DNA of 64,000 nucleotides from JAEUMG01 sp046349315 (GTDB lineage Bacteria > Pseudomonadota > Alphaproteobacteria > Rhizobiales > Aestuariivirgaceae). The notes below the pieces were generated by a model. The model was not told the DNA's origin. It did not search any database and saw nothing but the letters and a program-made list of their open reading frames with translations. How positions within the stretch are numbered: position 1 is the first letter of the stretch; each line of letters begins with the position of its first letter. Both the position numbers and the translations under genes were made by a program. Where the stretch lies: assembly GCA_046349315.1 (NCBI GenBank), contig JAXMCQ010000016.1, positions 62,001 to 126,000 on the forward strand, read 5' to 3'. Shown in pieces: positions 20,505-29,599 of this stretch.

Positions 20505-20993
20505 ATGAACCTCGCACCAGCCGCCCGCTCGCTCTTCCTCAAAGAGTTTGTCTCCGCACTCGTCCTTGCCATGCGCTACTTCTTCGCGCCCAAGGCGACG
20601 ATCAATTATCCCTTCGAAAAGGGCCCCTTGTCGCCGCGCTTCCGGGGCGAGCACGCCTTGCGCCGCTATCCCAATGGCGAAGAGCGCTGCATTGCCTGCA
20701 AGCTCTGCGAGGCGATCTGCCCGGCCCAGGCGATCACCATCGAGGCTGGCCCGCGGCGCAATGACGGCACGCGCCGCACCACCCGCTACGACATCGACAT
20801 GGTGAAGTGCATCTATTGCGGCTTCTGCCAGGAAGCATGTCCGGTCGATGCCATCGTCGAAGGGCCGAATTTCGAGTTTGCGACCGAAACGCGCGAGGAA
20901 CTCCTCTTCAACAAGGAGAAATTGCTTGCGAACGGCGATCGCTGGGAGCGCGAGATCGCACAGAATATCGCGCTCGATGCGCGGTACCGGTAA
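20505..20993 (+). CDS. nuoI: NADH-quinone oxidoreductase subunit I
   Basis: A 162-residue subunit (TYKY) with two [4Fe-4S] clusters, N6a and N6b, bound by CIACKLCEAICP and CIYCGFCQEACP. The amphipathic N-terminal helix (SLFLKEFVSALVLAMRYFF) anchors it to the membrane arm. Length is normal. Confidence 0.98.
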   Translation: MNLAPAARSLFLKEFVSALVLAMRYFFAPKATINYPFEKGPLSPRFRGEHALRRYPNGEERCIACKLCEAICPAQAITIEAGPRRNDGTRRTTRYDIDMVKCIYCGFCQEACPVDAIVEGPNFEFATETREELLFNKEKLLANGDRWEREIAQNIALDARYR

Positions 20994-21005
20994 GGGCGGG
21001 ACGGA

Positions 21006-21620
21006 ATGACTGTCGCGACATTATTCTTCTATCTCTTCTCGGCGATCATGCTGGCGTCGGGCGTGATGGTCATTTCATCGCGCAATCCGGTCCATTCTGT
21101 GCTCTTCCTCATCCTCGCCTTCTTCAATGCGGCGGGTCTCTTTATTCTTCTCGGTGCCGAATTCCTCGCGATGATCCTCGTCGTCGTCTATGTCGGCGCC
21201 GTGGCGGTGCTGTTCCTCTTCGTCGTCATGATGCTCGATATCGATTTCGCCGAATTGCGCGAAGGCATGCTGAACTATCTGCCTGTCGGCGCGACGATCG
21301 GCCTGATCCTGATGGTCGAGCTTGTGCTGGTGGTCGCCGGCTGGTCGATCTCGCCGGATCTCTTGAAAACCGTGACTTCGCCGGCGCCGCCGATCACCGA
21401 CATGACCAATACGGAAGCGCTGGGCCGCATCCTCTACACGAAATACATCTATTACTTCCAGGCGGCGGGCCTCATTCTGCTTGTGTCGATGATCGGCGCC
21501 ATCGTCTTGACGCTCCGCCACAAGCCGAATGTGAAACGGCAGAACATCTCCGATCAGGTAGCGCGCGGGCCGGCGACTGCAGTCGAGATCAGGAACGTCA
21601 AGCCGGGGCAGGGGATCTGA
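21006..21620 (+). CDS. nuoJ: NADH-quinone oxidoreductase subunit J
   Basis: A 204-residue membrane subunit with five helices. The family motif EFLAMILVVVYVGAVAVLFLFVVMML is present in helix 3, which undergoes the pi-bulge change during turnover. The gene ends one base before nuoK. The polar C-terminal extension (about residues 165-204) is typical of alphaproteobacteria. Confidence 0.97.
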   Translation: MTVATLFFYLFSAIMLASGVMVISSRNPVHSVLFLILAFFNAAGLFILLGAEFLAMILVVVYVGAVAVLFLFVVMMLDIDFAELREGMLNYLPVGATIGLILMVELVLVVAGWSISPDLLKTVTSPAPPITDMTNTEALGRILYTKYIYYFQAAGLILLVSMIGAIVLTLRHKPNVKRQNISDQVARGPATAVEIRNVKPGQGI

Positions 21621-21621
21621 T

Positions 21622-21930
21622 ATGGCAATTGGATTGGCCCATTACCTGACCGTCGCCGCAGTGCTTTTCACGATCGGCATTTTCGGGATCTTCCTGAACC
21701 GCAAGAACGTCATCGTCATCTTGATGTCGATCGAACTCATGTTGCTCGCGGTCAACATCAATTTCGTGGCCTTTTCCGCGCAACTTTCCGACCTGGTCGG
21801 GCAGGTGTTTGCGCTTCTTGTGCTTACCGTTGCGGCGGGCGAGGCGGCCATCGGCCTTGCCATCCTTGTCGTCTATTTCCGCAACCGCGGTTCGATCGCG
21901 GTTGAAGATATCAATCTCATGAAGGGCTAA
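21622..21930 (+). CDS. nuoK: NADH-quinone oxidoreductase subunit K
   Basis: A 102-residue three-helix antiporter-like subunit. It has the two conserved buried glutamates: one in SIELMLLAVNINFV and one in AGEAAIGLAILV. These are needed for proton transfer in the family. It lies between nuoJ and nuoL with 1- and 9-base gaps. Confidence 0.98.
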   Translation: MAIGLAHYLTVAAVLFTIGIFGIFLNRKNVIVILMSIELMLLAVNINFVAFSAQLSDLVGQVFALLVLTVAAGEAAIGLAILVVYFRNRGSIAVEDINLMKG

Positions 21931-21939
21931 GCGGCGGTC

Positions 21940-23973
21940 ATGTATCAGGCGATCGTATTCCTGCCGCTGATTGGCGCGCTCATAGCGGGTCTTGCCGGCA
22001 CTAACCTGTTCAAGATGATGGGCCGCGAGTCGGAAGCCTTCAGCGCTCACGGCTCGGGACATGATCATGCGCACGATCACGGCGACCATGGCAATGGCCA
22101 CGGCCATGATCACCATCATCAGCCGCCCTGGCCGATGTATCTGACCAGCGCCTTGCTGATCATATCGGCCGTCCTCTCCTGGGTTGCTTTCATCGGTTAC
22201 ATGCATGAAGGCGGCGTCCAGAAATTCGAGATCCTGCGCTGGGTCGGTTCCGGCGCGCTTGAGTCCAATTGGGCCTTGCGCATCGACACGCTGACGGCGG
22301 TCATGCTCGTCGTAGTCACCACCGTATCGGCATTGGTCCACGTCTATTCGATTGGCTATATGGGCCACGATCCCCATCAGGCCCGCTTCTTTAGCTATTT
22401 GTCGCTGTTCACCTTCGCGATGCTGATGCTGGTGACGTCCGACAATTTGCTGCAACTCTTCTTCGGGTGGGAGGGCGTCGGCCTTGCCTCCTACTTGCTC
22501 ATCGGTTTCTGGTACAAGCGCCCATCCGCCAATGCCGCGGCGATCAAGGCCTTCGTAGTCAACCGCGTCGGCGATTTCGGCTTCGCGCTCGGGATTTTCG
22601 CGACCTTCACGATTTTCGGCACGATCAATTTCGACCCGATCTTCTCGGGCGCCGCCGCGCAGGTCGGCAAGACCATGAATTTCCTGGGTCGCGACGTCGA
22701 TGTCATGACCACCATCTGCCTACTCCTCTTCATGGGCGCCATGGGCAAGTCGGCGCAATTCCTGCTCCACACATGGTTGCCGGACGCCATGGAAGGCCCG
22801 ACACCGGTCTCGGCCCTCATCCATGCCGCCACCATGGTGACCGCCGGCGTATTCCTGGTCGCACGCATGTCGCCGCTGTTCCAGACGGCGCCCTACGCCA
22901 GCGATTTCGTGATCATTATCGGCGGGATCACCGCCTTCTTCGCCGCGACTGTCGGCCTCGTCCAGAACGACATCAAGCGCGTCATCGCCTATTCGACCTG
23001 TTCTCAGCTCGGCTACATGTTCGTGGCGCTGGGTGTCGGTGCCTATGGCGTCGGCATCTTCCACCTTTTCACCCACGCCTTCTTCAAGGCGCTGCTGTTC
23101 TTGGGCTCAGGCTCCGTCATCCATGCCATGTCGGATGAACAGGACATGCGCAAGATGGGCGGTCTCGCCCCGCACATCCGCGTGACCTGGGCGATGATGC
23201 TGATCGGCACCTTGGCCCTGACCGGCTTTCCCTTCACCGCCGGCTATTTCTCCAAGGACGCGATCATCGAAAGCTCCTTTGCCTCCCATGCGGGGCCGGC
23301 CGCCTTCGCCTTCGCGCTACTGGTCATCGCGGCGCTCTTCACCTCCTTCTACTCGTGGCGGCTGATGTTCATGACCTTCCATGGCAAGCCGCGTGCGTCG
23401 AAGGAAACAATGGACCATGTCCATGAATCGCCGCAGGTCATGCTGATCCCGCTCTACGTGCTGGCGCTTGGCGCGCTCGCGGCCGGATTCGTCTTCAAGG
23501 ACTACTTCATCGGCCATGATTACGACGCCTTCTGGCGGGGCTCTGTGGTGACCACCGAGATCATCGAGGAAATGCACCACATCCCGTCCTGGGTCTTCTG
23601 GTCGCCGACCGTCGCCATGGTGATAGGCTTCTTGCTCGCGTGGCAGTTCTACATTCGCCGCCCGGATCTGCCGGGCAAGCTCGCCGCGCAGAACGAGCCG
23701 CTCTACGAGTTCCTGCTCAACAAGTGGTATTTCGACGAGCTCTACGACTTCATCTTCGTCAGGCCCGCCTTCTGGCTCGGCCGCCTGTTCTGGAAGCGCG
23801 GCGATGGCTGGCTGATCGATGGCTTCGGGCCGGACGGAGTTTCGGCCTGGGTCGTGGACATCACCAATCGCGTAGTCAGATTGCAGACCGGCTATGTCTA
23901 CCACTACGCCTTCGCCATGCTGATCGGCGTCGCAGCCCTCGTTACCTGGTTCATGTTCGGGGGCGCGCACTGA
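21940..23973 (+). CDS. nuoL: NADH-quinone oxidoreductase subunit L, with a His-rich loop
   Basis: A 677-residue distal antiporter-like subunit with about 16 helices and a long C-terminal lateral helix. The core motifs FFGWEGVGLASYLLIGFW, LLHTWLPDAMEGPTPVSALIHAATMV and the later Lys-containing helices are intact. Residues 37-60 are an insertion with 11 histidines plus Asp and Gly between helix 1 and helix 2, a metal-binding-like loop absent from E. coli NuoL. The stop overlaps nuoM in a TGATG arrangement. Confidence 0.97.
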   Translation: MYQAIVFLPLIGALIAGLAGTNLFKMMGRESEAFSAHGSGHDHAHDHGDHGNGHGHDHHHQPPWPMYLTSALLIISAVLSWVAFIGYMHEGGVQKFEILRWVGSGALESNWALRIDTLTAVMLVVVTTVSALVHVYSIGYMGHDPHQARFFSYLSLFTFAMLMLVTSDNLLQLFFGWEGVGLASYLLIGFWYKRPSANAAAIKAFVVNRVGDFGFALGIFATFTIFGTINFDPIFSGAAAQVGKTMNFLGRDVDVMTTICLLLFMGAMGKSAQFLLHTWLPDAMEGPTPVSALIHAATMVTAGVFLVARMSPLFQTAPYASDFVIIIGGITAFFAATVGLVQNDIKRVIAYSTCSQLGYMFVALGVGAYGVGIFHLFTHAFFKALLFLGSGSVIHAMSDEQDMRKMGGLAPHIRVTWAMMLIGTLALTGFPFTAGYFSKDAIIESSFASHAGPAAFAFALLVIAALFTSFYSWRLMFMTFHGKPRASKETMDHVHESPQVMLIPLYVLALGALAAGFVFKDYFIGHDYDAFWRGSVVTTEIIEEMHHIPSWVFWSPTVAMVIGFLLAWQFYIRRPDLPGKLAAQNEPLYEFLLNKWYFDELYDFIFVRPAFWLGRLFWKRGDGWLIDGFGPDGVSAWVVDITNRVVRLQTGYVYHYAFAMLIGVAALVTWFMFGGAH

Positions 23974-25484
23974 TGTCGGGCTGGCCGATTCTTTCTGTCG
24001 TCACCTTTCTGCCCTTGATCGGTGCGGCGCTGATCCTCTCGATCCGCGGCGAGGACGAGACGGCGCTTCGCAATATTCGCTGGGCAACCCTGTGGACGAC
24101 GATCGTCACCTTCGTGCTGTCGCTGCTGATCTGGCTCGATTTCGACAAGGCGAGCCCGGACATGCAGTTCGTCGAGCGCCATGAATGGCTCTCGGGTGTT
24201 GCGTCTTATCACATGGGCGTCGACGGCATTTCCATGCTGTTCGTCATCCTGACCACCTTCCTGATGCCGATCTGCATTCTCGCAAGCTGGCGTGTCACTT
24301 CGCGCGTCCGCGAATACATGCTTGCCTTCCTGGTGCTCGAGACCTTGATGATCGGCGTCTTCTGCTCGCTCGATCTGGTGCTCTTCTACCTCTTCTTCGA
24401 AGGCGGCCTGATCCCGATGTTCCTCATCATCGGTGTGTGGGGAGGCCCGCGCCGCGTCTATGCGAGCTTCAAGTTCTTCCTCTACACATTGCTCGGCAGT
24501 GTGCTCATGCTCTTGGCGATCATCGCCATGTATTGGCAGTCGGGCACCACCGACATTGCCGTGCTGCTCAAGACCGCGTCTTTCCCGGTCGAGATGCAGA
24601 CGTGGCTGTGGCTCGCCTTCTTTGCCTCCTTCGCAGTCAAAATGCCGATGTGGCCGGTCCATACCTGGCTGCCCGATGCGCATGTCGAAGCCCCGACGGC
24701 CGGTTCGGTTATCCTGGCCGCGATCCTCTTGAAGATGGGCGGATACGGCTTTCTGCGCTTCTCGCTGCCGATGTTCCCCAACGCCTCCGACCTGTTCGCA
24801 CCCTTGGTGTTCACGCTGTCGATTGTCGCCATCATCTACACCTCACTGGTGGCGCTGGTGCAGGAAGACATGAAGAAACTGATCGCCTATTCATCCGTCG
24901 CCCATATGGGCTTCGTGACCATGGGCATCTTCACCTTCACGCGCCAGGGCATCGATGGCGCGCTCTTCCAGATGATCTCGCACGGTCTCGTCTCAGGCGC
25001 GCTGTTCCTGTGTGTCGGCGTCGTCTATGACCGCATGCATACGCGCGAGATCACCGCCTATGGCGGCCTCGTCAACCGCATGCCGCTCTATGCCTTCACC
25101 TTCATGGTCTTCACCATGGCCAATGTCGGCTTGCCGGGCACCAGCGGCTTCGTCGGCGAATTCCTGACATTGCTTGGTGCCTTTCAGGACAACACCTGGG
25201 TCGCCTTTCTGGCGACGACCGGGGTCATCCTGTCGGCTGCCTACGCGCTATACCTCTATCGCCGGGTCGTGTTCGGCGACCTCCACAAACAGGCTCTGCG
25301 CGCCATTCAGGACATGACACCCCGCGAATTGATCACCTTGGCGCCGCTGATCATCCTGACCGTCTATTTCGGCGTCTATCCGGCGCCGATCCTCGATGTC
25401 TTCGGGCCAAGCGTCGAAAACCTCATGAAGACCGTGCAGGCAGCAATTGATGCCGCCGCCGCGGTCAAAGCCGCGGCACTGTAG
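23973..25484 (+). CDS. nuoM: NADH-quinone oxidoreductase subunit M
   Basis: A 503-residue antiporter-like subunit with 14 helices. The key Glu is in VLFYLFFEGGLIPMFLIIG, and Lys/His-bearing helices follow in WPVHTWLPDAHVEAPTAGSVILA. I start at the ATG overlapping the nuoL stop (MSGWPILSV). The longer upstream frame reads through nuoL and is not real. Confidence 0.98.
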   Translation: MSGWPILSVVTFLPLIGAALILSIRGEDETALRNIRWATLWTTIVTFVLSLLIWLDFDKASPDMQFVERHEWLSGVASYHMGVDGISMLFVILTTFLMPICILASWRVTSRVREYMLAFLVLETLMIGVFCSLDLVLFYLFFEGGLIPMFLIIGVWGGPRRVYASFKFFLYTLLGSVLMLLAIIAMYWQSGTTDIAVLLKTASFPVEMQTWLWLAFFASFAVKMPMWPVHTWLPDAHVEAPTAGSVILAAILLKMGGYGFLRFSLPMFPNASDLFAPLVFTLSIVAIIYTSLVALVQEDMKKLIAYSSVAHMGFVTMGIFTFTRQGIDGALFQMISHGLVSGALFLCVGVVYDRMHTREITAYGGLVNRMPLYAFTFMVFTMANVGLPGTSGFVGEFLTLLGAFQDNTWVAFLATTGVILSAAYALYLYRRVVFGDLHKQALRAIQDMTPRELITLAPLIILTVYFGVYPAPILDVFGPSVENLMKTVQAAIDAAAAVKAAAL

Positions 25485-25491
25485 GAGAGAG

Positions 25492-26934
25492 ATGATGTGG
25501 CTGCTTGAGCAAGCCGACGCCGCTGCGGTTCTCCCCGAGATCGTCCTCGCATTGATCGCCATGGCGCTTCTCATGGTCGGCGTGTTCCGCAAGGGCGACA
25601 CGGCGAACTTCGTGACCATGGGTTCGCTTCTGGGCCTAGCGATTGTTGCCTTGCTCGTCATCTTCGGCGGCAGCGGCAAGACGACGGCTTTCGGTGGCGC
25701 CTTCGTCGTCGATACTTTCGCGCGGGTGATGAAGGTCTTGATCCTCTTCGGCTCGGCGGCCGCGATCGCGCTCTCCGTCCACTTCATGAAACAGGCGAAG
25801 ATCGAGAAATTCGAATATCCCATCCTGATCCTGCTGGCGACCGTCGGCATGATGATGATGGTCTCGGCCAATGATCTGATCTCGCTCTATATGGGCCTCG
25901 AATTGCAGTCTTTGGCGCTCTATGTGGTCGCCGCGATCGATCGCGACAATGCGCGCTCTTCAGAGGCCGGCCTCAAATACTTCGTTCTCGGGGCGCTCTC
26001 GTCCGGCATGCTGCTCTATGGCGCCTCGCTCATGTACGGCTTCACCGGTGCCACAGGGTTCCCGGAGATTGCTGCGGCGGTGAAAGCCGGCGCCGGAAGC
26101 CTGGGCGTTCTCTTCGGCATTGTCTTCGTGATCGCTGGCCTTGCCTTCAAGGTCTCGGCGGTGCCGTTCCACATGTGGACGCCCGACGTCTATGAAGGCT
26201 CGCCCACGCCGGTCACCGCTTTCTTCTCGGCGGCGCCGAAAGTCGCCGCCATGGCGCTGTTCGTGCGCACCATGTTCGCGCCGTTCTCGGGGATAATTGC
26301 GGACTGGCAGCAGATCCTGGTCTTCGTTTCGATCGCCTCCATGGTGCTCGGCGCATTTGCCGCCATCGGCCAGACCAATATCAAGCGGCTTCTTGCTTAT
26401 TCATCGATCGGCAATATGGGCTTTGCGCTCGTCGGCCTTGCCGCCGGCAGCGAAGAGGGCGTGCGCGGCGTCATCATCTACATGATGATCTACATGATCA
26501 TGACGCTCGGCAGCTTCGCCTGCGTCATCGCCATGGCGCGGAAAGGCCGCCAGGTCGAGGAGATCGCCGATCTCGCCGGCCTTGCGCGGACCGACAAACT
26601 GCTCGCCTTTGTGCTCGCCATGCTGATGTTCTCGCTCGCCGGCATTCCGCCCTTGGCGGGCTTCTTCGCCAAGTATTTCGTGTTCCTTGCGGCCATCAAG
26701 GCAAACCTCGTGACGCTTGCCGTAATCGGCGTCATCGCCAGTGTCGTCGGCGCCTATTACTATCTCCGCATCGTCAAGATCATGTATTTCGACGAGCCGG
26801 CGCAGAGCTTCGATCCGATGCATGGCGAGGTGCGTCTTGTTGCGGTGCTGGCCGGGGCGTTCTCACTTGCTTTTGTTCTGATCGCGCAGCCATTGGTGAA
26901 CCTTGCCGGGGCCGCCGCGGCTTCGCTCTTCTGA
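25492..26934 (+). CDS. nuoN: NADH-quinone oxidoreductase subunit N
   Basis: A 480-residue antiporter-like subunit. Conserved segments are LYMGLELQSLALYVV (the key Glu), FKVSAVPFHMWTPDVYEGSPTPVTAF and the later LAGIPPLAGFFAKYFVF. Two ATGs in tandem follow AGGAGAG; I use the first. It closes the set of 14 nuo genes and is followed by birA 7 bases after its stop. Confidence 0.98.
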   Translation: MMWLLEQADAAAVLPEIVLALIAMALLMVGVFRKGDTANFVTMGSLLGLAIVALLVIFGGSGKTTAFGGAFVVDTFARVMKVLILFGSAAAIALSVHFMKQAKIEKFEYPILILLATVGMMMMVSANDLISLYMGLELQSLALYVVAAIDRDNARSSEAGLKYFVLGALSSGMLLYGASLMYGFTGATGFPEIAAAVKAGAGSLGVLFGIVFVIAGLAFKVSAVPFHMWTPDVYEGSPTPVTAFFSAAPKVAAMALFVRTMFAPFSGIIADWQQILVFVSIASMVLGAFAAIGQTNIKRLLAYSSIGNMGFALVGLAAGSEEGVRGVIIYMMIYMIMTLGSFACVIAMARKGRQVEEIADLAGLARTDKLLAFVLAMLMFSLAGIPPLAGFFAKYFVFLAAIKANLVTLAVIGVIASVVGAYYYLRIVKIMYFDEPAQSFDPMHGEVRLVAVLAGAFSLAFVLIAQPLVNLAGAAAASLF

Positions 26935-26941
26935 TCTTCGC

Positions 26942-27709
26942 GTGCAGCCGGCGCTTCCTCCAGGCCATAGGCTCCTCGCACTTGACGCGATCGACTCGAC
27001 GAATGACGAGGCGCAGAGGCTCGCAGCGGCCGGCGAGCACGGACCGCTTTGGATTTGGGCACTCAGCCAGGAAAAGGGCAGGGGGCGCCGCGGCCGCGAT
27101 TGGGTGTCGCCGCCCGGCAATCTCTATCTCACGCATGTGTTTCCTCTTGCTGCGCCGGCCGCCGTTGCAGCGCAGGTTGGATTTGTTGCGGCGCTGGCGG
27201 TTCGTGACTTCGCACTGGCCGCCCTTGGGCATGAATATTCCGGCCGCATCCTCCTCAAATGGCCCAATGACGTGCTGATCGACGGGGCCAAATTCTCCGG
27301 CATCCTCGCCGAGACAGCCGCCTCGCCGGGCTCCGCTTCGCTGATCGTGCTGCTCGGCTGCGGCATCAATCTGGCCGGCGCGCCCGAGGGAACGCCCTAT
27401 CCGGTGACGGCCTTGTCCCGTCTCGGAGCGGACATCGTGCCGGATCTGGCGCTCGAGAGTTTCGCCGGCTTTTTCCAGCAATGGTTTGAGGTCTGGAACA
27501 ACGGCACCGGCTTCGACAAGATCCGCAGCGCTTGGCTCGCGCATGCCCTGGGTCTGGGCAGTCCGGTTCGCGGCGAGAATGGTCTTGAAGGTTCCTTCGC
27601 TGGCCTCGCTGAAAACGGCGCCATGATCGTCGCGCTGTCCTCCGGCGAGAAACGCATCCTGCATTCGGGCGAGGTCCGCTTTGCGAGCGTCGCGGCGTCA
27701 TCGGCATAA
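26942..27709 (+). CDS. birA: Biotin-[acetyl-CoA-carboxylase] ligase
   Basis: A 255-residue biotin protein ligase. It has DSTNDEAQRLA at the N-terminus, the ATP/biotin loop KGRGRRGRDW, then PNDVLIDGAKFSGILAE and GCGINLA. There is no N-terminal DNA-binding domain, so it is a class I enzyme with no repressor role. I start at GTG 26942, just after nuoN. A TTG 13 codons upstream would overlap nuoN. Its stop overlaps the RNase J start (taATGg). The nuoN-birA-rnjA order is common in Rhizobiales. Confidence 0.93.
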   Translation: MQPALPPGHRLLALDAIDSTNDEAQRLAAAGEHGPLWIWALSQEKGRGRRGRDWVSPPGNLYLTHVFPLAAPAAVAAQVGFVAALAVRDFALAALGHEYSGRILLKWPNDVLIDGAKFSGILAETAASPGSASLIVLLGCGINLAGAPEGTPYPVTALSRLGADIVPDLALESFAGFFQQWFEVWNNGTGFDKIRSAWLAHALGLGSPVRGENGLEGSFAGLAENGAMIVALSSGEKRILHSGEVRFASVAASSA

Positions 27710-29391
27710 TGGCGAAGAAGCGACAACGCCCTGGCCGCGATCTCGTACTCCTTCCTTTGGGCGGAGCCGGCGAGATCGGCATGAACTGCTATCTCTACGG
27801 TCTCGGCCATCTCGATCATCGAGAATGGCTGATGGTCGATCTCGGCGTGAAGTTCGGCGAGGAAAGCGAGCCCGGCATCGATGTGGTCCTGCCGGATTTG
27901 GTTTTCGCAGAATCCGAGCGGCGTAATCTTGTCGGCATTGTCCTCACCCATGCGCATGAGGATCATCTTGGCGCCGTCGCCTGGCTGTGGCCGAGATTGC
28001 GCGTGCCGGTCTACTGCACACCTTTCTGCGCATCGCTCCTGAAGCGCAAGCTTGCTGAATATGGACTCGATGAGGAAGTCCCGATCGTCATCAAGCCACT
28101 GGGAAGCCGCTTCTCGGTCGGCAATTTCGATGTCGAGTTCATCGCTGTCACCCATTCGATCCCGGAGCCTGCTGCGCTCGCCATCCGGACGCCGGAAGGC
28201 ACCGTACTTCATTCCGGCGATTGGAAGATCGACCGAGCGCCGACCATTCCGCCTGATATAAACGAGAAGCGCTTGCGCGAGATCGGCGAGGAGGGCGTCG
28301 ACGCCTTCGTCTGCGACTCGACGAATGTGCTGCGCGCCGGGCATTCGCCGTCGGAGGCTGATGTTGCCGCGACGCTCGATAGATTGGTCGCCGCTGCGCC
28401 GCGCCGCGTGGCGATCACCACCTTTGCCTCGCATGTCGGACGCATAGCCTCGGCCATTAAGGCGGCGCGCAAGGCCGGGCGAGAAATCGTGATTGCCGGC
28501 CGTGCCATGCGCAACACGATCGAAGTCGCCCGCGAATGCGGTTACTTGCACGATGCCGGCACGTTTCTCGAGGAGCAGGCCTTCGGCTACCTCCCACCGG
28601 AAAAGGTCATGCTCATCTGCACCGGCAGCCAGGGCGAGCCGCGTGCCGCCATCGCCCGCATTGGCGAGGACCAGCATCCGGCCATCAGCCTCGATGAGGG
28701 CGATCAGGTGATCTTCTCGTCGAAGACCATTCCGGGCAATGAAAAGGCGGTTGCAGCCGTTCACAACAATTTGGCGCGGCTTGGGGTTTCGATCGTCACC
28801 TCCGATGAGGCGCTGGTTCACACCTCGGGCCATCCGCGCCAGGAGGAACTGCGCACGCTCTATGATTGGTTGAAGCCGCGCGCGCTCGTGCCGATGCATG
28901 GCGAGGCACGGCACCTCCACGCGCATGCTGCCTTCGCCAAATCCTGCGGCATCCCGGAAGTCACCATAGTCGAGAATGGCGGCATGGTCCGCCTAGCGCC
29001 CGGCCCGGCGGAAGTCATCGACGAGGCTCCGTCAGGCAGGCTTCATGTCGATGGCCATCTCATCGTCCCCGTCGATGACGGCCCCGCCAAGCGTCGCCGG
29101 AAATTGTCCTTCGTGGGCATGGTGGGCGTCTCGATCGTGCTGGACGGCAAGCATCAGCTCGTCCGCGATCCGTTGATCTTCCTCGACGGTCTTCCCGACG
29201 AGACCCGCGATGGAACGCCAATGGCGGAAATCCTTCTGGAGGCTATCGAAGACGCGTTCGAATCGATGCCGCGCCCGCGCCGTAAGGACGACGAGAACGT
29301 CAAGGAGGCCTTGCGCACGGCCGTCCGGCGCGCCGCCGACGCCGCATGGGGCAAGAAGCCGATCTGCCACGTGATGGTCCACCGGCTCTAG
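27709..29391 (+). CDS. rnj: Ribonuclease J
   Basis: A 560-residue metallo-beta-lactamase/beta-CASP ribonuclease that processes and decays mRNA and rRNA. The metal motif is HAHEDHLG, starting at His81, with another ligand in ILHSGDWKID. The beta-CASP region includes CTGSQGEP and HTSGHPRQEEL. The C-terminal domain is intact. It belongs to the single RNase J type of alphaproteobacteria and forms a unit with birA. Confidence 0.95.
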   Translation: MAKKRQRPGRDLVLLPLGGAGEIGMNCYLYGLGHLDHREWLMVDLGVKFGEESEPGIDVVLPDLVFAESERRNLVGIVLTHAHEDHLGAVAWLWPRLRVPVYCTPFCASLLKRKLAEYGLDEEVPIVIKPLGSRFSVGNFDVEFIAVTHSIPEPAALAIRTPEGTVLHSGDWKIDRAPTIPPDINEKRLREIGEEGVDAFVCDSTNVLRAGHSPSEADVAATLDRLVAAAPRRVAITTFASHVGRIASAIKAARKAGREIVIAGRAMRNTIEVARECGYLHDAGTFLEEQAFGYLPPEKVMLICTGSQGEPRAAIARIGEDQHPAISLDEGDQVIFSSKTIPGNEKAVAAVHNNLARLGVSIVTSDEALVHTSGHPRQEELRTLYDWLKPRALVPMHGEARHLHAHAAFAKSCGIPEVTIVENGGMVRLAPGPAEVIDEAPSGRLHVDGHLIVPVDDGPAKRRRKLSFVGMVGVSIVLDGKHQLVRDPLIFLDGLPDETRDGTPMAEILLEAIEDAFESMPRPRRKDDENVKEALRTAVRRAADAAWGKKPICHVMVHRL

Positions 29392-29409
29392 CACGATGAG
29401 CATTACTTT

Positions 29410-29518
29410 CCCTCGTCCTGAGGTGGCCGCACAGCGGCCCTCGAAGGGCGCTCACCTGCACAGTCATGCTGGTTGCTCATGGTTCGAGGCCCGCTTCGCG
29501 GGCGCCTCACCATGAGGT
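29410..29518. repeat. Intergenic repeat, family B
   Basis: A longer copy than the one at 2982-3069. It opens CCTCGTCCTGAGG, includes paired GGCCGC/GCGGCC and TCGAAGGGCG boxes, and ends with the shared ATGGTTCGAGGCCCG...GCCTCACCATGAGG block. It fills most of the gap between RNase J and parC, and its folds may act as a transcription barrier or mRNA stabiliser. Confidence 0.65.
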
Positions 29519-29599
29519 TCGCCTGCGGGTCCGTCTCGATCCAATGATACCCCACGCTAGCCGGTTGACCGTTTTCCCCGTGCTATAATTCAACGAATC

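Noticed and set aside
27397..28926. 509-codon minus-strand frame opposite birA and RNase J
   Set aside because: Both plus-strand genes have full family motifs; the antisense protein has none.
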